A stretch of 42,513 bases of DNA, taken from positions 1 through 42,513 of the forward strand of contig NZ_MUMH01000149.1 of the NCBI RefSeq assembly GCF_002155965.1. The letters are read 5' to 3'. A program made the translations under genes and the position numbers. Shown here one piece after another: positions 25,366 through 32,521 of this stretch. Source of the DNA: Allokutzneria sp. NRRL B-24872 (GTDB lineage: Bacteria; Actinomycetota; Actinomycetes; Mycobacteriales; Pseudonocardiaceae). The notes below the pieces were generated by a model. The model had not been told where the DNA came from, ran no database searches, and was given only the letters and a program-made list of their open reading frames with translations. Numbering within the stretch: position 1 is the stretch's first letter; each line of letters starts with the position of its first letter.

Positions 25366-26472
25366 TCAGCTCGGCGGGCGGCCGAAGGCGTTGCGGAGGT
25401 GGAGGCGGGCGCGTCGGCTCGCCGAGCGCACGGGCACGATCACGGAGTTCCGCACCCATCGCGCCGGGACGATGACGACCGCCCGTGCCACGCTGCGCAC
25501 CGTGTGCCCGATCGGGACGAGCACCACGCGGTAGATGACCTTCGCCGGACGGATGACCACGTGTCGCACCACCGTGACGATGCCGCGCCACAACGGAAGC
25601 GCCACGCGCCGGTAGGCCCACGTGAACGCCGAGACGATCACCCGGCCGAGCAGCAGCAGCCCTCGCCGGGTTCGGCGGTAGGTCCACACCAGAGCGCGGC
25701 TGAAGGACCGGAACACCGTCCGCAGCCCCGCGCCGAAGGACCGCAACCCCGTGCCGCAGAGCCGGAACACCGTCCGCAGCGCCGCGCCCAACGACTGGAA
25801 CACGGTCCGCAGTGCCGTGGCGGAGAGCCGGAACACGGTCCGCCACGCCGAGCGGGTCCACCGGCCGCCCGGCACGAGCGCGGAGCGCCACACCCAGCGA
25901 ACCGGGAAGAACACCGTGCGGAGGGGCTTGCCGACGGCGACGCTCACGACCAGCACGCCGCGGCCGATCGGGGCGAGCACCACCCAGACGACACGCAGGA
26001 ACGCGATGATCACAGCCAGGACAGCTCGCCCGAACGCGTTGGCGCCATTGCGAACTCCTTGGCGCGCTGGGCGAACCACGCGGCGCGAGAGCGCTCGGAA
26101 CAGCCAGAGCACCCCGTTGCCGAGTGCACAGACACCGCGCACGGCGCCTCGGCCTGACGCACACAGTGCGACACCGATCGGCCGGAGGAAGTAGCGCAGA
26201 ACGAACCGCCCAGTGGCTCGGAGGGCCGCAGCAGCCGGGCGGAGCAGGAAGCGGCCTGCCGTGAGAAGCCCGCTGCCGACAGCACGGAAACCCCGCACAA
26301 CGGGAGAGAACACACGCGCTGTCCACCTGCGAACCGCGCGGAACGGACGCACGACCAGGCGGCGGCCCACGGCCTTCAGCCATTCCCAGGCCAGCGTTGC
26401 CGGCACGACGATCACCACGGAGATCGCGCGCGCGATCCACACCACCCACCGTGGCGGCTGCGGGTCTTCCAC
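25366..26472 (-). CDS. Arg-rich amphipathic repeat protein, copy 2
   Basis: 368 residues from GTG 26472, which has GAGAGGGG upstream; ATG 26490 is the alternative. Paralogue of the 1260-2330 gene: 29 of 33 residues are identical over the N-terminal hydrophobic segment beginning PRW, and 42 consecutive bases are identical (26401-26442 and 2247-2288). The C-terminus has the same proline phasing (16, 11, 16, 11) and ends NAFGRPPS. The centre differs: it contains 11-residue repeats ALRTVFQSLGA, ALRTVFRLCGT and relatives. Acidic residues are nearly absent. Eleven-residue amphipathic helices are known from lipid-surface proteins (apolipoproteins, synucleins); a membrane-coating role is inference. 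No known family. Confidence 0.8.
   Translation of the reverse strand: MEDPQPPRWVVWIARAISVVIVVPATLAWEWLKAVGRRLVVRPFRAVRRWTARVFSPVVRGFRAVGSGLLTAGRFLLRPAAAALRATGRFVLRYFLRPIGVALCASGRGAVRGVCALGNGVLWLFRALSRRVVRPARQGVRNGANAFGRAVLAVIIAFLRVVWVVLAPIGRGVLVVSVAVGKPLRTVFFPVRWVWRSALVPGGRWTRSAWRTVFRLSATALRTVFQSLGAALRTVFRLCGTGLRSFGAGLRTVFRSFSRALVWTYRRTRRGLLLLGRVIVSAFTWAYRRVALPLWRGIVTVVRHVVIRPAKVIYRVVLVPIGHTVRSVARAVVIVPARWVRNSVIVPVRSASRRARLHLRNAFGRPPS
25708..25860 (-). repeat. 33-bp tandem repeats inside the Arg-rich gene
   Basis: Plus-strand units start at 25708, 25741 (only 21 bp), 25762, 25795 and 25828, each opening CCGGAACACSGTCCGC or a close variant. The 33-bp period equals the 11-residue protein repeat; the 21-bp unit removes four codons and keeps frame. 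Indicates recent slippage or unequal exchange. Confidence 0.75.
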
Positions 26473-26508
26473 AGCACCCCTCTCGCCCATGACAGGAGAA
26501 CGTGCGCG

Positions 26509-26546
26509 TGGTGCCGGTGCCCCGGGGAGATGGGGCACCGGCACCA
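26509..26546 (-). terminator. Strong hairpin terminator after the 340-residue secreted-protein gene
   Basis: TGGTGCCGGTGCCCC, an 8-nt loop, then its exact complement: a perfect 15-bp stem starting 4 nt after the stop at 26551. No U-run follows. It separates the secreted-protein gene from the Arg-rich gene. Confidence 0.8.
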
Positions 26547-26550
26547 GGGG

Positions 26551-27573
26551 TCAGGTTCTGATCGGGACCACGAAGACGTGGCTCATGTCGGAGTTGTGGG
26601 TCTTCGTCGAACCGCGCGAGTCCGTCAGGCCCACGGCAGTGCCCTGCACGCCACCGTCCATGCCGTCCTGCCACTTCACCTGCACGTAGGCGTTGAACCG
26701 CTGTTCGCAGTCGGGCCGCACCGGGAAGTCGGGCAGGTGCAGCGGCACGTAGTGGTGGTGCACCGAGTACGACATCTCACGGCTCGTGGTGGTGGTGTTG
26801 CTGGACTGGCAGAGCTTGTCGCCGTTCCACTGGTTCACGTAGAGCGTGAAGGTGGCCGTCGAGGTCGGTGGCTTGTTGCAGTCCTTGCCCTGACCCGGGT
26901 AACAGGTCTTGTACTCGGTGTCGGCGAAGACGCTGAGCTTCTTGGTTCCCGGTGCGAGCGTGAAGAACGGCAGCGCCGGCTCGCGCGCGACGTCCTCCGG
27001 GCCGACGCGCACGAGGCCGCGCGGCGTGGAGCGCTGAGCGGGCACACCGGCGGTGGTGTTGTCCACGGAGGTGTCCGCGAACTCGAGAAAGCCGCTGTGC
27101 AGCTGGAACCTGGCGTCGAGCTTGTCCCGCAGCGTGGCGGCGCGGACGTAGGCGGTGCAGGTGACCTTCGCGGCGACGCCGGGGTGGAGCAGGAAGCGGG
27201 TGGTGAGCTGGACGTCCTCCTTGTCCGGCTCCGCGGACGCGCCCTGCTGCAGGATGTTCTGCCCCGTCACGAAGTTCTGCTCGCCGCCGGGCCAGGTGCA
27301 CCGCACCTCGTTGTCGAACAGCGAGCGGTAGGTGGCGGAGTTCGCGCGCATCACCGAGCGGACGTAGGCGGTCTGCGTCGCCGACATCTGCAACTGCACG
27401 CTGCCGAGCGCCTTGACCTCCTGGTCGAACTTCGGCTGCCCGGGCTCGGGCACCTTCGGCGCGAGCACTGATTGCGCTGTGAAATCGACGCGGGTCGCCG
27501 CACTCGCGTTCGCCGCCGGGGGCAGCACCGCCAGCAACAGCGCACCGAGAACGAGGAACGGTATTCGCTTCAC
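26551..27573 (-). CDS. Secreted protein of unknown function
   Basis: 340 residues from GTG with GAGGAG about 9 nt upstream. The signal peptide (MKRIPFLVLGALLLAVLPP, then AANASAA) gives a mature protein of about 316 residues. It is strand-rich, with Cys in VRCTWPGG, VTCTAY, KTCYPGQGKDC, KLCQ and DCEQ, enough for three disulfides. It ends THNSDMSHVFVVPIRT. I do not recognise the family. It lies 26 bp after the I36 gene on the same strand, so they are likely one operon, closed by the strong hairpin at 26509. Confidence 0.8.
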   Translation of the reverse strand: MKRIPFLVLGALLLAVLPPAANASAATRVDFTAQSVLAPKVPEPGQPKFDQEVKALGSVQLQMSATQTAYVRSVMRANSATYRSLFDNEVRCTWPGGEQNFVTGQNILQQGASAEPDKEDVQLTTRFLLHPGVAAKVTCTAYVRAATLRDKLDARFQLHSGFLEFADTSVDNTTAGVPAQRSTPRGLVRVGPEDVAREPALPFFTLAPGTKKLSVFADTEYKTCYPGQGKDCNKPPTSTATFTLYVNQWNGDKLCQSSNTTTTSREMSYSVHHHYVPLHLPDFPVRPDCEQRFNAYVQVKWQDGMDGGVQGTAVGLTDSRGSTKTHNSDMSHVFVVPIRT

Positions 27574-27599
27574 CTGTGGTCTCCTCTATCTCTCAGCGG

Positions 27600-27953
27600 C
27601 TACGGCAGCAGGATCTTGTCGATCTTGTCGTTCCAGCTCCCGAGCAACTCGTAGTCGCCGTTGTAGGTCTTGTGCTGGTCCGGCCACGCGCCGAGCACGT
27701 TCGTGGCGCGGAAGCTTCCCGCGCGCTTGTCCCTGATGCTGGAGGCCTTGTCGCGGAAGCCCCAGTCCTCCAGCTTCTTCTCGCCCGGCAGGTTCCACTT
27801 CAGCATCCGGCCACCGAAATCCCTGTGCTCGTACAGGCACACGTATCCGGAAGGGCACACCTGGCTCGCGGTCTCAGCGTTGGCGGGCGTAATTGCCGTG
27901 GCCGTGGCCGCCAGTGTGAGAACGGCGGCAGCGCCGATCTTGAAGAGCTTCAT
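27600..27953 (-). CDS. Secreted peptidase inhibitor I36-type protein
   Basis: 117 residues. The signal peptide cleaves near ANA-ET (26/27). The mature domain starts CPSGYVCLYEHRDFGGRM, the β/γ-crystallin-like motif of the Streptomyces metalloproteinase inhibitor SMI (MEROPS I36), then continues DKASSIRDKRAGSF. Known members bind Zn-metalloproteases; many annotated members are untested. It shares this domain with the membrane HTH protein just upstream, and is probably co-transcribed with the 340-residue secreted protein. Confidence 0.87.
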   Translation of the reverse strand: MKLFKIGAAAVLTLAATATAITPANAETASQVCPSGYVCLYEHRDFGGRMLKWNLPGEKKLEDWGFRDKASSIRDKRAGSFRATNVLGAWPDQHKTYNGDYELLGSWNDKIDKILLP

Positions 27954-28023
27954 CGATCGATCCCCTCAGAGCGAGAACTTCTGACGGAGCGACCGTAGGA
28001 AGCGGTCTGACGACGAGGGAAGA

Positions 28024-28053
28024 GCCCTGGTTTGACCACGGCCAAACCAGGGC
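28024..28053 (-). terminator. Perfect 11-bp hairpin between the two I36-domain genes
   Basis: GCCCTGGTTTG, 8-nt loop, CAAACCAGGGC. It lies 45 bp after the HTH-I36 stop and 71 bp before the I36 start, both on the minus strand. It could terminate the first gene or be an operator for the second. On the minus strand TCTTCCCTC follows, only weakly U-rich. The rest of the 144-bp gap shows no gene. Confidence 0.55.
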
Positions 28054-28097
28054 GTAGGCGCAGGTCAGTGATTTGGCCAGCGGGACGGCCGGTCCGG

Positions 28098-28850
28098 TCA
28101 GGGCCTGGCGGAGCCGGTGCAGAACCAGTGCGCGCCCGGCAGCGACGAGCTGTCCTGACTGCTGTCTCCGGCGCGAATGCTCCGGACGTTCTTCTTCGCC
28201 GAATCGTAGAAGTGCGCGGCGACCGGAAGGTTGTTGTCGTAGGAGAAAACGGCGTCCTGCAAGTGGTAGATGGCCAGCTGCCAGCAGAAGTTCTGGCGCT
28301 GGGTCCGGAAGTTCATGTCGTCGAAGCCGATGTTGCGGTACAGGCACAGCGACCCCGCCTCGCACGGCTCGGCGATCGTGGTCGGCGCCGGTCCTGCCGT
28401 GCGCGGCCACAGCACGACCACGGGCAGCAGGCCGAGCGCGGCCACCGCGCCCAGCGCCCACCACCCGCGCCGCCTGGTCCGAGCTGGCGCCGGGGGAGGC
28501 TCGGCGGGAGGTTCTGCCTTGGCAAGGACTTGGGCGTTTGCCTGATCCCACCGCTGTCGCCACTGCGCGTGCACCCGGTGCTCGTCCTGGCCGAGCACGC
28601 CGACCGCGAGCGGCCGGACGAACTCCCAGGTCGTGTCCCAGGACGGCAGTTGCGCACCGCGCGCCGCCGCCGACAGAGCCGATTTCGACGCCAGGGCACC
28701 GTGGTCCTGGCGCATGGCGTCGTAGGACGGATCGCCCGCGTGCTGCTTGAGCTCCCACAACTGCCGGGCGAAGACCGCGGCCGGCTCATCGCCCTCCGGT
28801 GCCCTGGACACCCGTCCCCTGCGCCCGGCTCTCGTCGTCTCGCCACCCAT
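28098..28850 (-). CDS. Membrane-anchored HTH protein with outer I36-like domain
   Basis: 250 residues; GGGGGGA precedes the ATG. Residues 21-80 form an XRE-like helix-turn-helix (AVFARQLWELKQHAGDPSYD, then LASKSALSAAARGAQLPSW). A Pro/Ala linker (112-123) leads to RTRRR and one membrane span (129-148). Outside, residues 160-250 begin CEAGSLCLYRNIGFDD, the same CxxxxxCLY opening as the secreted I36 protein, with Cys163, 169, 189 and 244. The layout fits a one-protein signal transducer, DNA-binding inside and sensing outside; that function is inferred. Ligand unknown, possibly a protease or an envelope component. Confidence 0.85.
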   Translation of the reverse strand: MGGETTRAGRRGRVSRAPEGDEPAAVFARQLWELKQHAGDPSYDAMRQDHGALASKSALSAAARGAQLPSWDTTWEFVRPLAVGVLGQDEHRVHAQWRQRWDQANAQVLAKAEPPAEPPPAPARTRRRGWWALGAVAALGLLPVVVLWPRTAGPAPTTIAEPCEAGSLCLYRNIGFDDMNFRTQRQNFCWQLAIYHLQDAVFSYDNNLPVAAHFYDSAKKNVRSIRAGDSSQDSSSLPGAHWFCTGSARP

Positions 28851-28901
28851 GGTTCCCCCCACGTCACGGACCGCCGACCCCGCAGTATGGCAGCTACCCT
28901 C

Positions 28902-29004
28902 TTCGACGAGGGGAGTACTTCCGCTTGGGTCTGCCCGGTCAGTACGGACGCCTGGACGGTGTCCTCGGGAGGCCGCCCGCTCAGGGTGAAGGAGACCTCG
29001 AACG
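28902..29004 (+). promoter_or_regulatory. yybP-ykoY (Mn2+) riboswitch upstream of terC
   Basis: P1 helix CGAGG (28907-28911) pairs with CCTCG (28996-29000). The conserved L1 sequence GGGAGTA (28911-28917) and L3 sequence GGAGACC (28991-28997) are the two Mn2+-binding loops of this class. A branched GC-rich domain lies between. TACCCT at 28895-28900 is a likely -10 box. The ribosome binding site GAGGAGG (29016-29022) follows 16 nt after P1, suggesting translational control. The class commonly controls TerC-type Mn2+ exporters. Confidence 0.78.
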
Positions 29005-29026
29005 CCGAAACGTTCGAGGAGGACGT

Positions 29027-30013
29027 GTGTCCGCATCTCTCACGATCGCCGCTCCGGTGGCTTCGATCGGCTCCGGTTGGCTCTGGGCCGCCAGCATCGC
29101 GGTGCTGCTGGCCCTGCTGGTCGCCGACTTCGCGGTGACCCGCCGCCCGCACGAGGTGTCCCTGCGCGAAGCCGTTGGCTGGTCGGTGTTCTACCTCGCC
29201 CTGCCGCTGCTGTTCGGGCTCTGGCTGTGGTCGGCCTTCGGCGGCGCGCCCGCGCTGGACTTCGTCACCGGCTTCATGGTCGAGAAGTCGCTGTCGGCGG
29301 ACAACCTGTTCGTCTTCATGCTCCTGCTGTCCGCGTTCGCCGTGCCCACCGAGGTCCAACAGCGCGTGCTGCTCTACGGCATCGCCGGAGCCCTCGTGCT
29401 GCGCGCGGTGTTCATCGCGGCCGGTGCCGCGCTGCTGCAGGCGGGCACGTGGGCCTTCCTGGTGTTCGGGCTGGTCCTGTTCCTCTCCGCGATCAAGATC
29501 CTGCGTCAGGCGCTCTCCGGCGACGACGGCGAGCAGGACACCTCGCGGATGCGCTCGGTTCGCCTGCTGCGCAAGCTGATGCCCGTCACCGAGGACTACC
29601 GCGGGACCCGCATGGTGGTCCGGGAGAACGGGCGGCGCGCGCTGACGCCGTTGGCGGTCGTGGTGGTGGCGATCTTCGCGACCGACGTGGTGTTCGCCGT
29701 CGACTCGGTCCCCGCGGTCTTCGGCATCACCGACGACCCGTACCTGGTGTTCACCACCAACGCCTTCGCGCTGCTGGGCCTGCGGGCGCTGTACTTCGTG
29801 CTGCGCTCGGCGCTGACCAAGCTCGTGCACCTCAACCACGGGCTCGCGATCATCCTGGCGTTCATCGGCGTCAAGCTGGTGCTGCACTGGGCGCACGGGA
29901 TCTGGCCCGCGGTGCCCGAGGTGCCGACTCCGCTCTCGCTCGCGGTCATCGTGCTCGTCCTCGCCGCCGTCACGCTGACCAGTTGGCTGGCCCGCCGCAG
30001 GAGCCTGCGATGA
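29027..30013 (+). CDS. TerC family integral membrane protein, probable Mn2+ exporter
   Basis: 328 residues from GTG with GAGGAGG upstream. About nine membrane spans. Family motifs are FVTGFMVEKSLSADNLFVFM and VFAVDSVPAVFGITDDPYLVFTTNAFALLGLRALYF (given as parts): the acidic residues in the two membrane repeats, ExxLSxDN and DSxPAxF, form the metal path. Bacterial TerC/Alx/MeeF proteins export Mn2+ and metallate secreted proteins. The riboswitch upstream supports Mn2+ as substrate. Its stop overlaps the next start (ATGA). Confidence 0.92.
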   Translation: MSASLTIAAPVASIGSGWLWAASIAVLLALLVADFAVTRRPHEVSLREAVGWSVFYLALPLLFGLWLWSAFGGAPALDFVTGFMVEKSLSADNLFVFMLLLSAFAVPTEVQQRVLLYGIAGALVLRAVFIAAGAALLQAGTWAFLVFGLVLFLSAIKILRQALSGDDGEQDTSRMRSVRLLRKLMPVTEDYRGTRMVVRENGRRALTPLAVVVVAIFATDVVFAVDSVPAVFGITDDPYLVFTTNAFALLGLRALYFVLRSALTKLVHLNHGLAIILAFIGVKLVLHWAHGIWPAVPEVPTPLSLAVIVLVLAAVTLTSWLARRRSLR

Positions 30014-30111
30014 CCGTCCACGTGCTCGTCGACGTCGGCGCGGCGCTGCTGCTGCTCCTCGCGCTGCTGATCACCTGCGCCGCACTGAGCGACCTCGGCC
30101 CGCATCGCTGA
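30010..30111 (+). CDS. 33-residue membrane peptide coupled to terC
   Basis: The ATG overlaps the terC stop (ATGA). The peptide is MTVHVLVDVG followed by a single hydrophobic helix (AALLLLLALLITCAAL) and SDLGPHR. Coupling and size suggest an accessory subunit of TerC, comparable to KdpF for Kdp. No recognised family. Confidence 0.6.
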   Translation: MTVHVLVDVGAALLLLLALLITCAALSDLGPHR

Positions 30112-30136
30112 TTCCGCTGCGGCGCAACGAAACGGC

Positions 30137-30313
30137 GTGGTGAGCTCGCACCACGTCGGGATACACCCGCGCGCTCGGCGGCTGTGGTCGCGCCCGCTGT
30201 CGGAGTTGACCGCGGTGGCGTGCCTGCACTGCGGGCACACGAAGTTCTTCGCCGCCGACCTGGCGCTGCTCCAGGAGGAGGCCCGGGAACACCCCGAGCG
30301 CTTCACCTGGTGA
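30137..30313 (+). CDS. Small zinc-ribbon-like protein or fragment
   Basis: 58 codons from GTG 30137. The frame stays open further upstream but has no better start. It contains ACLHCGHTKFFAADL and ends EAREHPERFTW, a CxxC half-ribbon seen at the end of small actinobacterial proteins. Only one CxxC pair is present, so this is either a truncated zinc ribbon or a protein that binds metal as a dimer. No clear ribosome binding site. Confidence 0.4.
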   Translation: MVSSHHVGIHPRARRLWSRPLSELTAVACLHCGHTKFFAADLALLQEEAREHPERFTW

Positions 30314-30330
30314 ACGCGCGCGAACGTGTC

Positions 30331-31203
30331 CTAAGTGGACTGAGTGGACGGTGTCGGCGCTGACGACGCCGTCCAGCTGGCGAGGAGGTTCATGGCCCTG
30401 CGCGAGGGTGATCCGTCCTCGGTGGTGTAGACGAACAAGGTGGTGTCGGGATCACCGGGCGGTGAAAGGGTTTCGTACTCGACGGTCAGCTCTCCGACGA
30501 GCGGGTGGCGCAGCCGTTTCGAGCCGTGCGTGCGCTGGTGGACCCGGTGCTGCTCCCACCACCGGGTGAACTCGCGGCTGTGCTCGCGCAGCTCCGCCAC
30601 CAGCTCGGCGGTGGCCCGGTCGTCGGGGTCGCGGCCGACCTCGAAGCGCAGGCTCTCGACGGCGGCCCTCGCCTGGTCCTGCCAGTCCACGAACAGCGAT
30701 CGCGCGTCCTGGTCCAGGAACATCCAGCGGGCGTAGTTGCGCCGTGGCGCCGGAATCCGGTCGAAGTCGGCGAACAACGCCTTGGCCATCCGGTTCGCGG
30801 CGAGGATGTCGGTACGGCGGCCGAGGACGAGCGCGGGCTCGCCGTCGAGGGAGTCGAGGAGTTGGTGGAGGCCGGGGCGCACGCGCTGGGCGTCGCGGGT
30901 GCGGGGACGGGTCGGCGTCGAGGTCAGGCCGATGAGGTCGTCGAGGTGCGCACGCCCGGCGGCGTCGAGTTCGAGCGCGCGGGCGATCGCCTCGACCACG
31001 GCCGAGGACGGCACGATGCGCCGACCCTGTTCCAGGCGGGCGTAGTAGTCGGTGGACACGCCCGCCAACCGCGCGACCTCCTCGCGCCGCAGACCGGGAA
31101 CTCGGCGCACGCGCCCGTCCGGCGGCAGTCCCGCTCGCGCCGGGTCGACCTGTGCGCGTGCGCGTCGCAGGAAATCGGCGAGTTCGCGGTTGGTCCCGGC
31201 CAC
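30331..31203 (-). CDS. XRE-family regulator with MmyB-like ligand domain
   Basis: 290 residues from GTG. The N-terminal HTH is about 10-75, with the signature GLRREEVARLAGVSTDYYARLEQGRRIVPS (in parts). The MmyB-like PAS-type ligand domain runs about 110-275: ALVLGRRTDILAANRMAKAL, RNYARWMFLDQDAR, ELREHSREFTRWWEQH. Such regulators bind fatty acids or related ligands and usually control an adjacent divergent gene, here the DJ-1/PfpI protein. A GACAAT box 6 nt before the start suggests leaderless translation. Confidence 0.92.
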   Translation of the reverse strand: MAGTNRELADFLRRARAQVDPARAGLPPDGRVRRVPGLRREEVARLAGVSTDYYARLEQGRRIVPSSAVVEAIARALELDAAGRAHLDDLIGLTSTPTRPRTRDAQRVRPGLHQLLDSLDGEPALVLGRRTDILAANRMAKALFADFDRIPAPRRNYARWMFLDQDARSLFVDWQDQARAAVESLRFEVGRDPDDRATAELVAELREHSREFTRWWEQHRVHQRTHGSKRLRHPLVGELTVEYETLSPPGDPDTTLFVYTTEDGSPSRRAMNLLASWTASSAPTPSTQST

Positions 31204-31329
31204 GCGTCCATTGTCGTCGACGCGCCTCGCCGCCGCCTGGACCTGTGAGTCCTAGGTTGCCGCGACCGAGTCCGCGCGGGGCTCGCGATGGGCGTCCGGA
31301 GCGGGCTCGGCTCGGACAGCCTTGAACGG

Positions 31330-31350
31330 CGCGGACAAGCACCGTCCGCG
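31330..31350. promoter_or_regulatory. Inverted repeat CGCGGAC-7-GTCCGCG in the XRE/DJ-1 gap
   Basis: Perfect 7-bp arms separated by 7 nt, 24 bp before the DJ-1/PfpI start and within the 171-bp divergent spacer. Candidate operator for the XRE regulator or an RNA hairpin in the 5' leader. The rest of the spacer (31204-31329) shows no gene. Confidence 0.4.
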
Positions 31351-31374
31351 ACCGACCAGCGAAGGATCGATCTC

Positions 31375-32079
31375 GTGAGCAAGGTTCTGATCGTCATGTC
31401 CGCGGCGAGCACGTGGGAGCGCACCGACGGCTCGCTCTACCCGACCGGTTACTGGGCCGAGGAACTCGCGGCGCCGCACGAGAAGTTCGTCGAAGCGGGC
31501 CACGTGGTCGACTTCGCGTCGCCGGGAGGGGTGGCGCAGCCGCTGGACCAGCACAGCGCGGACCCGGAGATCGCCGGTCCCGACTGCGCCCGTCACGTCG
31601 CGCACGCCGAGCGGGCGCTGCGGGAGTTCGGCCCGCTGCTCGAGCTCGGCGAGATCAGCATCGACGACTACGCCGCTGTCGTCCTGCCCGGTGGGCACGG
31701 TCCCGTCGTCGACCTCTACCAAGACGCCGACCTCGGCCGCCTGCTCATCGAGGCCGACACCTCGGGCAAGCTCATCGGCGCGGTCTGCCACGGCCCGGCC
31801 GCGCTGCTCTCCGCTGTGGCCCCGGACGGCCGGTGGCACTTCGCCGGGCGGGCGATGGCGGCGTTCACCGACGAGGAGGAACAGCTCTTCGGCACGGCTG
31901 AGGGAGCACCGTGGCTGCTGGCCAGCCGACTGCGCGAACTGGGCGCCAAGCACTCCGGCGGACCCGCGTACCAGCCTTTCACCGTGGTCGACGGCACCCT
32001 GTTCACCGGCCAGAACCCGGCTTCCAGCGGGCCGATGGCGGACGCGATGGTCACCGCGCTGCGCCAGCGCGAGGCGTGA
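31375..32079 (+). CDS. DJ-1/PfpI family protein (Hsp31-like type 1 glutamine amidotransferase domain)
   Basis: 234 residues from GTG with GAAGGA upstream. The nucleophile elbow is GAVCHGPAALL with Cys138. The N-terminal part has YPTGYWAEELAAPHEKFVEAG, characteristic of the Hsp31-like branch, including the conserved Glu of WAEE. VVLPGGHGPVVDL precedes the catalytic Cys. Members are chaperones, glyoxalases or deglycases against reactive carbonyls. Divergent from the XRE/MmyB regulator, which may control it. Confidence 0.9.
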   Translation: MSKVLIVMSAASTWERTDGSLYPTGYWAEELAAPHEKFVEAGHVVDFASPGGVAQPLDQHSADPEIAGPDCARHVAHAERALREFGPLLELGEISIDDYAAVVLPGGHGPVVDLYQDADLGRLLIEADTSGKLIGAVCHGPAALLSAVAPDGRWHFAGRAMAAFTDEEEQLFGTAEGAPWLLASRLRELGAKHSGGPAYQPFTVVDGTLFTGQNPASSGPMADAMVTALRQREA

Positions 32080-32184
32080 AGGCACGCCCCCTTTCATCGC
32101 AGTGTGAAGCCTTTGCGGGTCGGTTTCGTGACGGCTAATTTGCGCGGAGAAATGCTTTAAAATGTGAAAGGAACTGGGGTTCAC

Positions 32185-32463
32185 GTGGCTATGAGGTTGT
32201 TGTCCGCCGCGCTCGTGCTGTCCGCGTCCACGCTCGCACTGGCTGGTACCGCTCACGCGACGGAAAGGGCGGCGGCGAAGTTCCCGTGCGGCTACCACGT
32301 CGTTGACGGCTCCGCTTTCTACAACCACTGCGGATCGGGGAATGTCCTCATCCACATCGACAAGTGGCCTTTCAGTGACGAGGAGCAGTGCGTCAGCCCG
32401 GGCAACACGATCATCGGCAGGCAGACGTTCACCCCGTTCGCCTACTATCTCCGGCCTTGCTGA
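32185..32463 (+). CDS. Small secreted DUF6355-like protein
   Basis: 92 residues from GTG 32185 (GGGG 6 nt upstream); ATG 32191 is an alternative. A signal peptide of about 28 residues ends AHA. The mature part has four Cys in the order KFPCGYHVV, YNHCGSGNVLIHI, EEQCVSPGNTIIG, YYLRPC. This spacing matches my memory of DUF6355, annotated as a natural-product-related family without proven function. TAAAAT just upstream (32157-32162) may be part of the promoter. Followed by a two-sided terminator. Confidence 0.78.
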   Translation: MAMRLLSAALVLSASTLALAGTAHATERAAAKFPCGYHVVDGSAFYNHCGSGNVLIHIDKWPFSDEEQCVSPGNTIIGRQTFTPFAYYLRPC

Positions 32464-32478
32464 TCGAGGAACCGTTGG

Positions 32479-32509
32479 CGCGGCGGCGGTCCTGGTGATC
32501 GCCGCCGCG
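32479..32509. terminator. Bidirectional hairpin terminator
   Basis: CGCGGCGGCG, an 11-nt loop, then CGCCGCCGCG: a perfect 10-bp stem between convergent genes ending at 32463 and 32522. It can serve both strands. Confidence 0.65.
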
Positions 32510-32521
32510 TTCTCCTTCGCC

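Noticed and set aside
25280-26674. Long N-terminal extension of the LuxR regulator frame
   Set aside because: It runs antisense-free but out of frame across the Arg-rich repeat gene on the same strand, has R/P/G-rich noise composition, and the regulator family starts at MIVGR.
30137-30313. Extension of the zinc-ribbon frame upstream into the terC peptide
   Set aside because: The frame stays open but has no start or ribosome binding site and overlaps the coupled membrane peptide in another frame.
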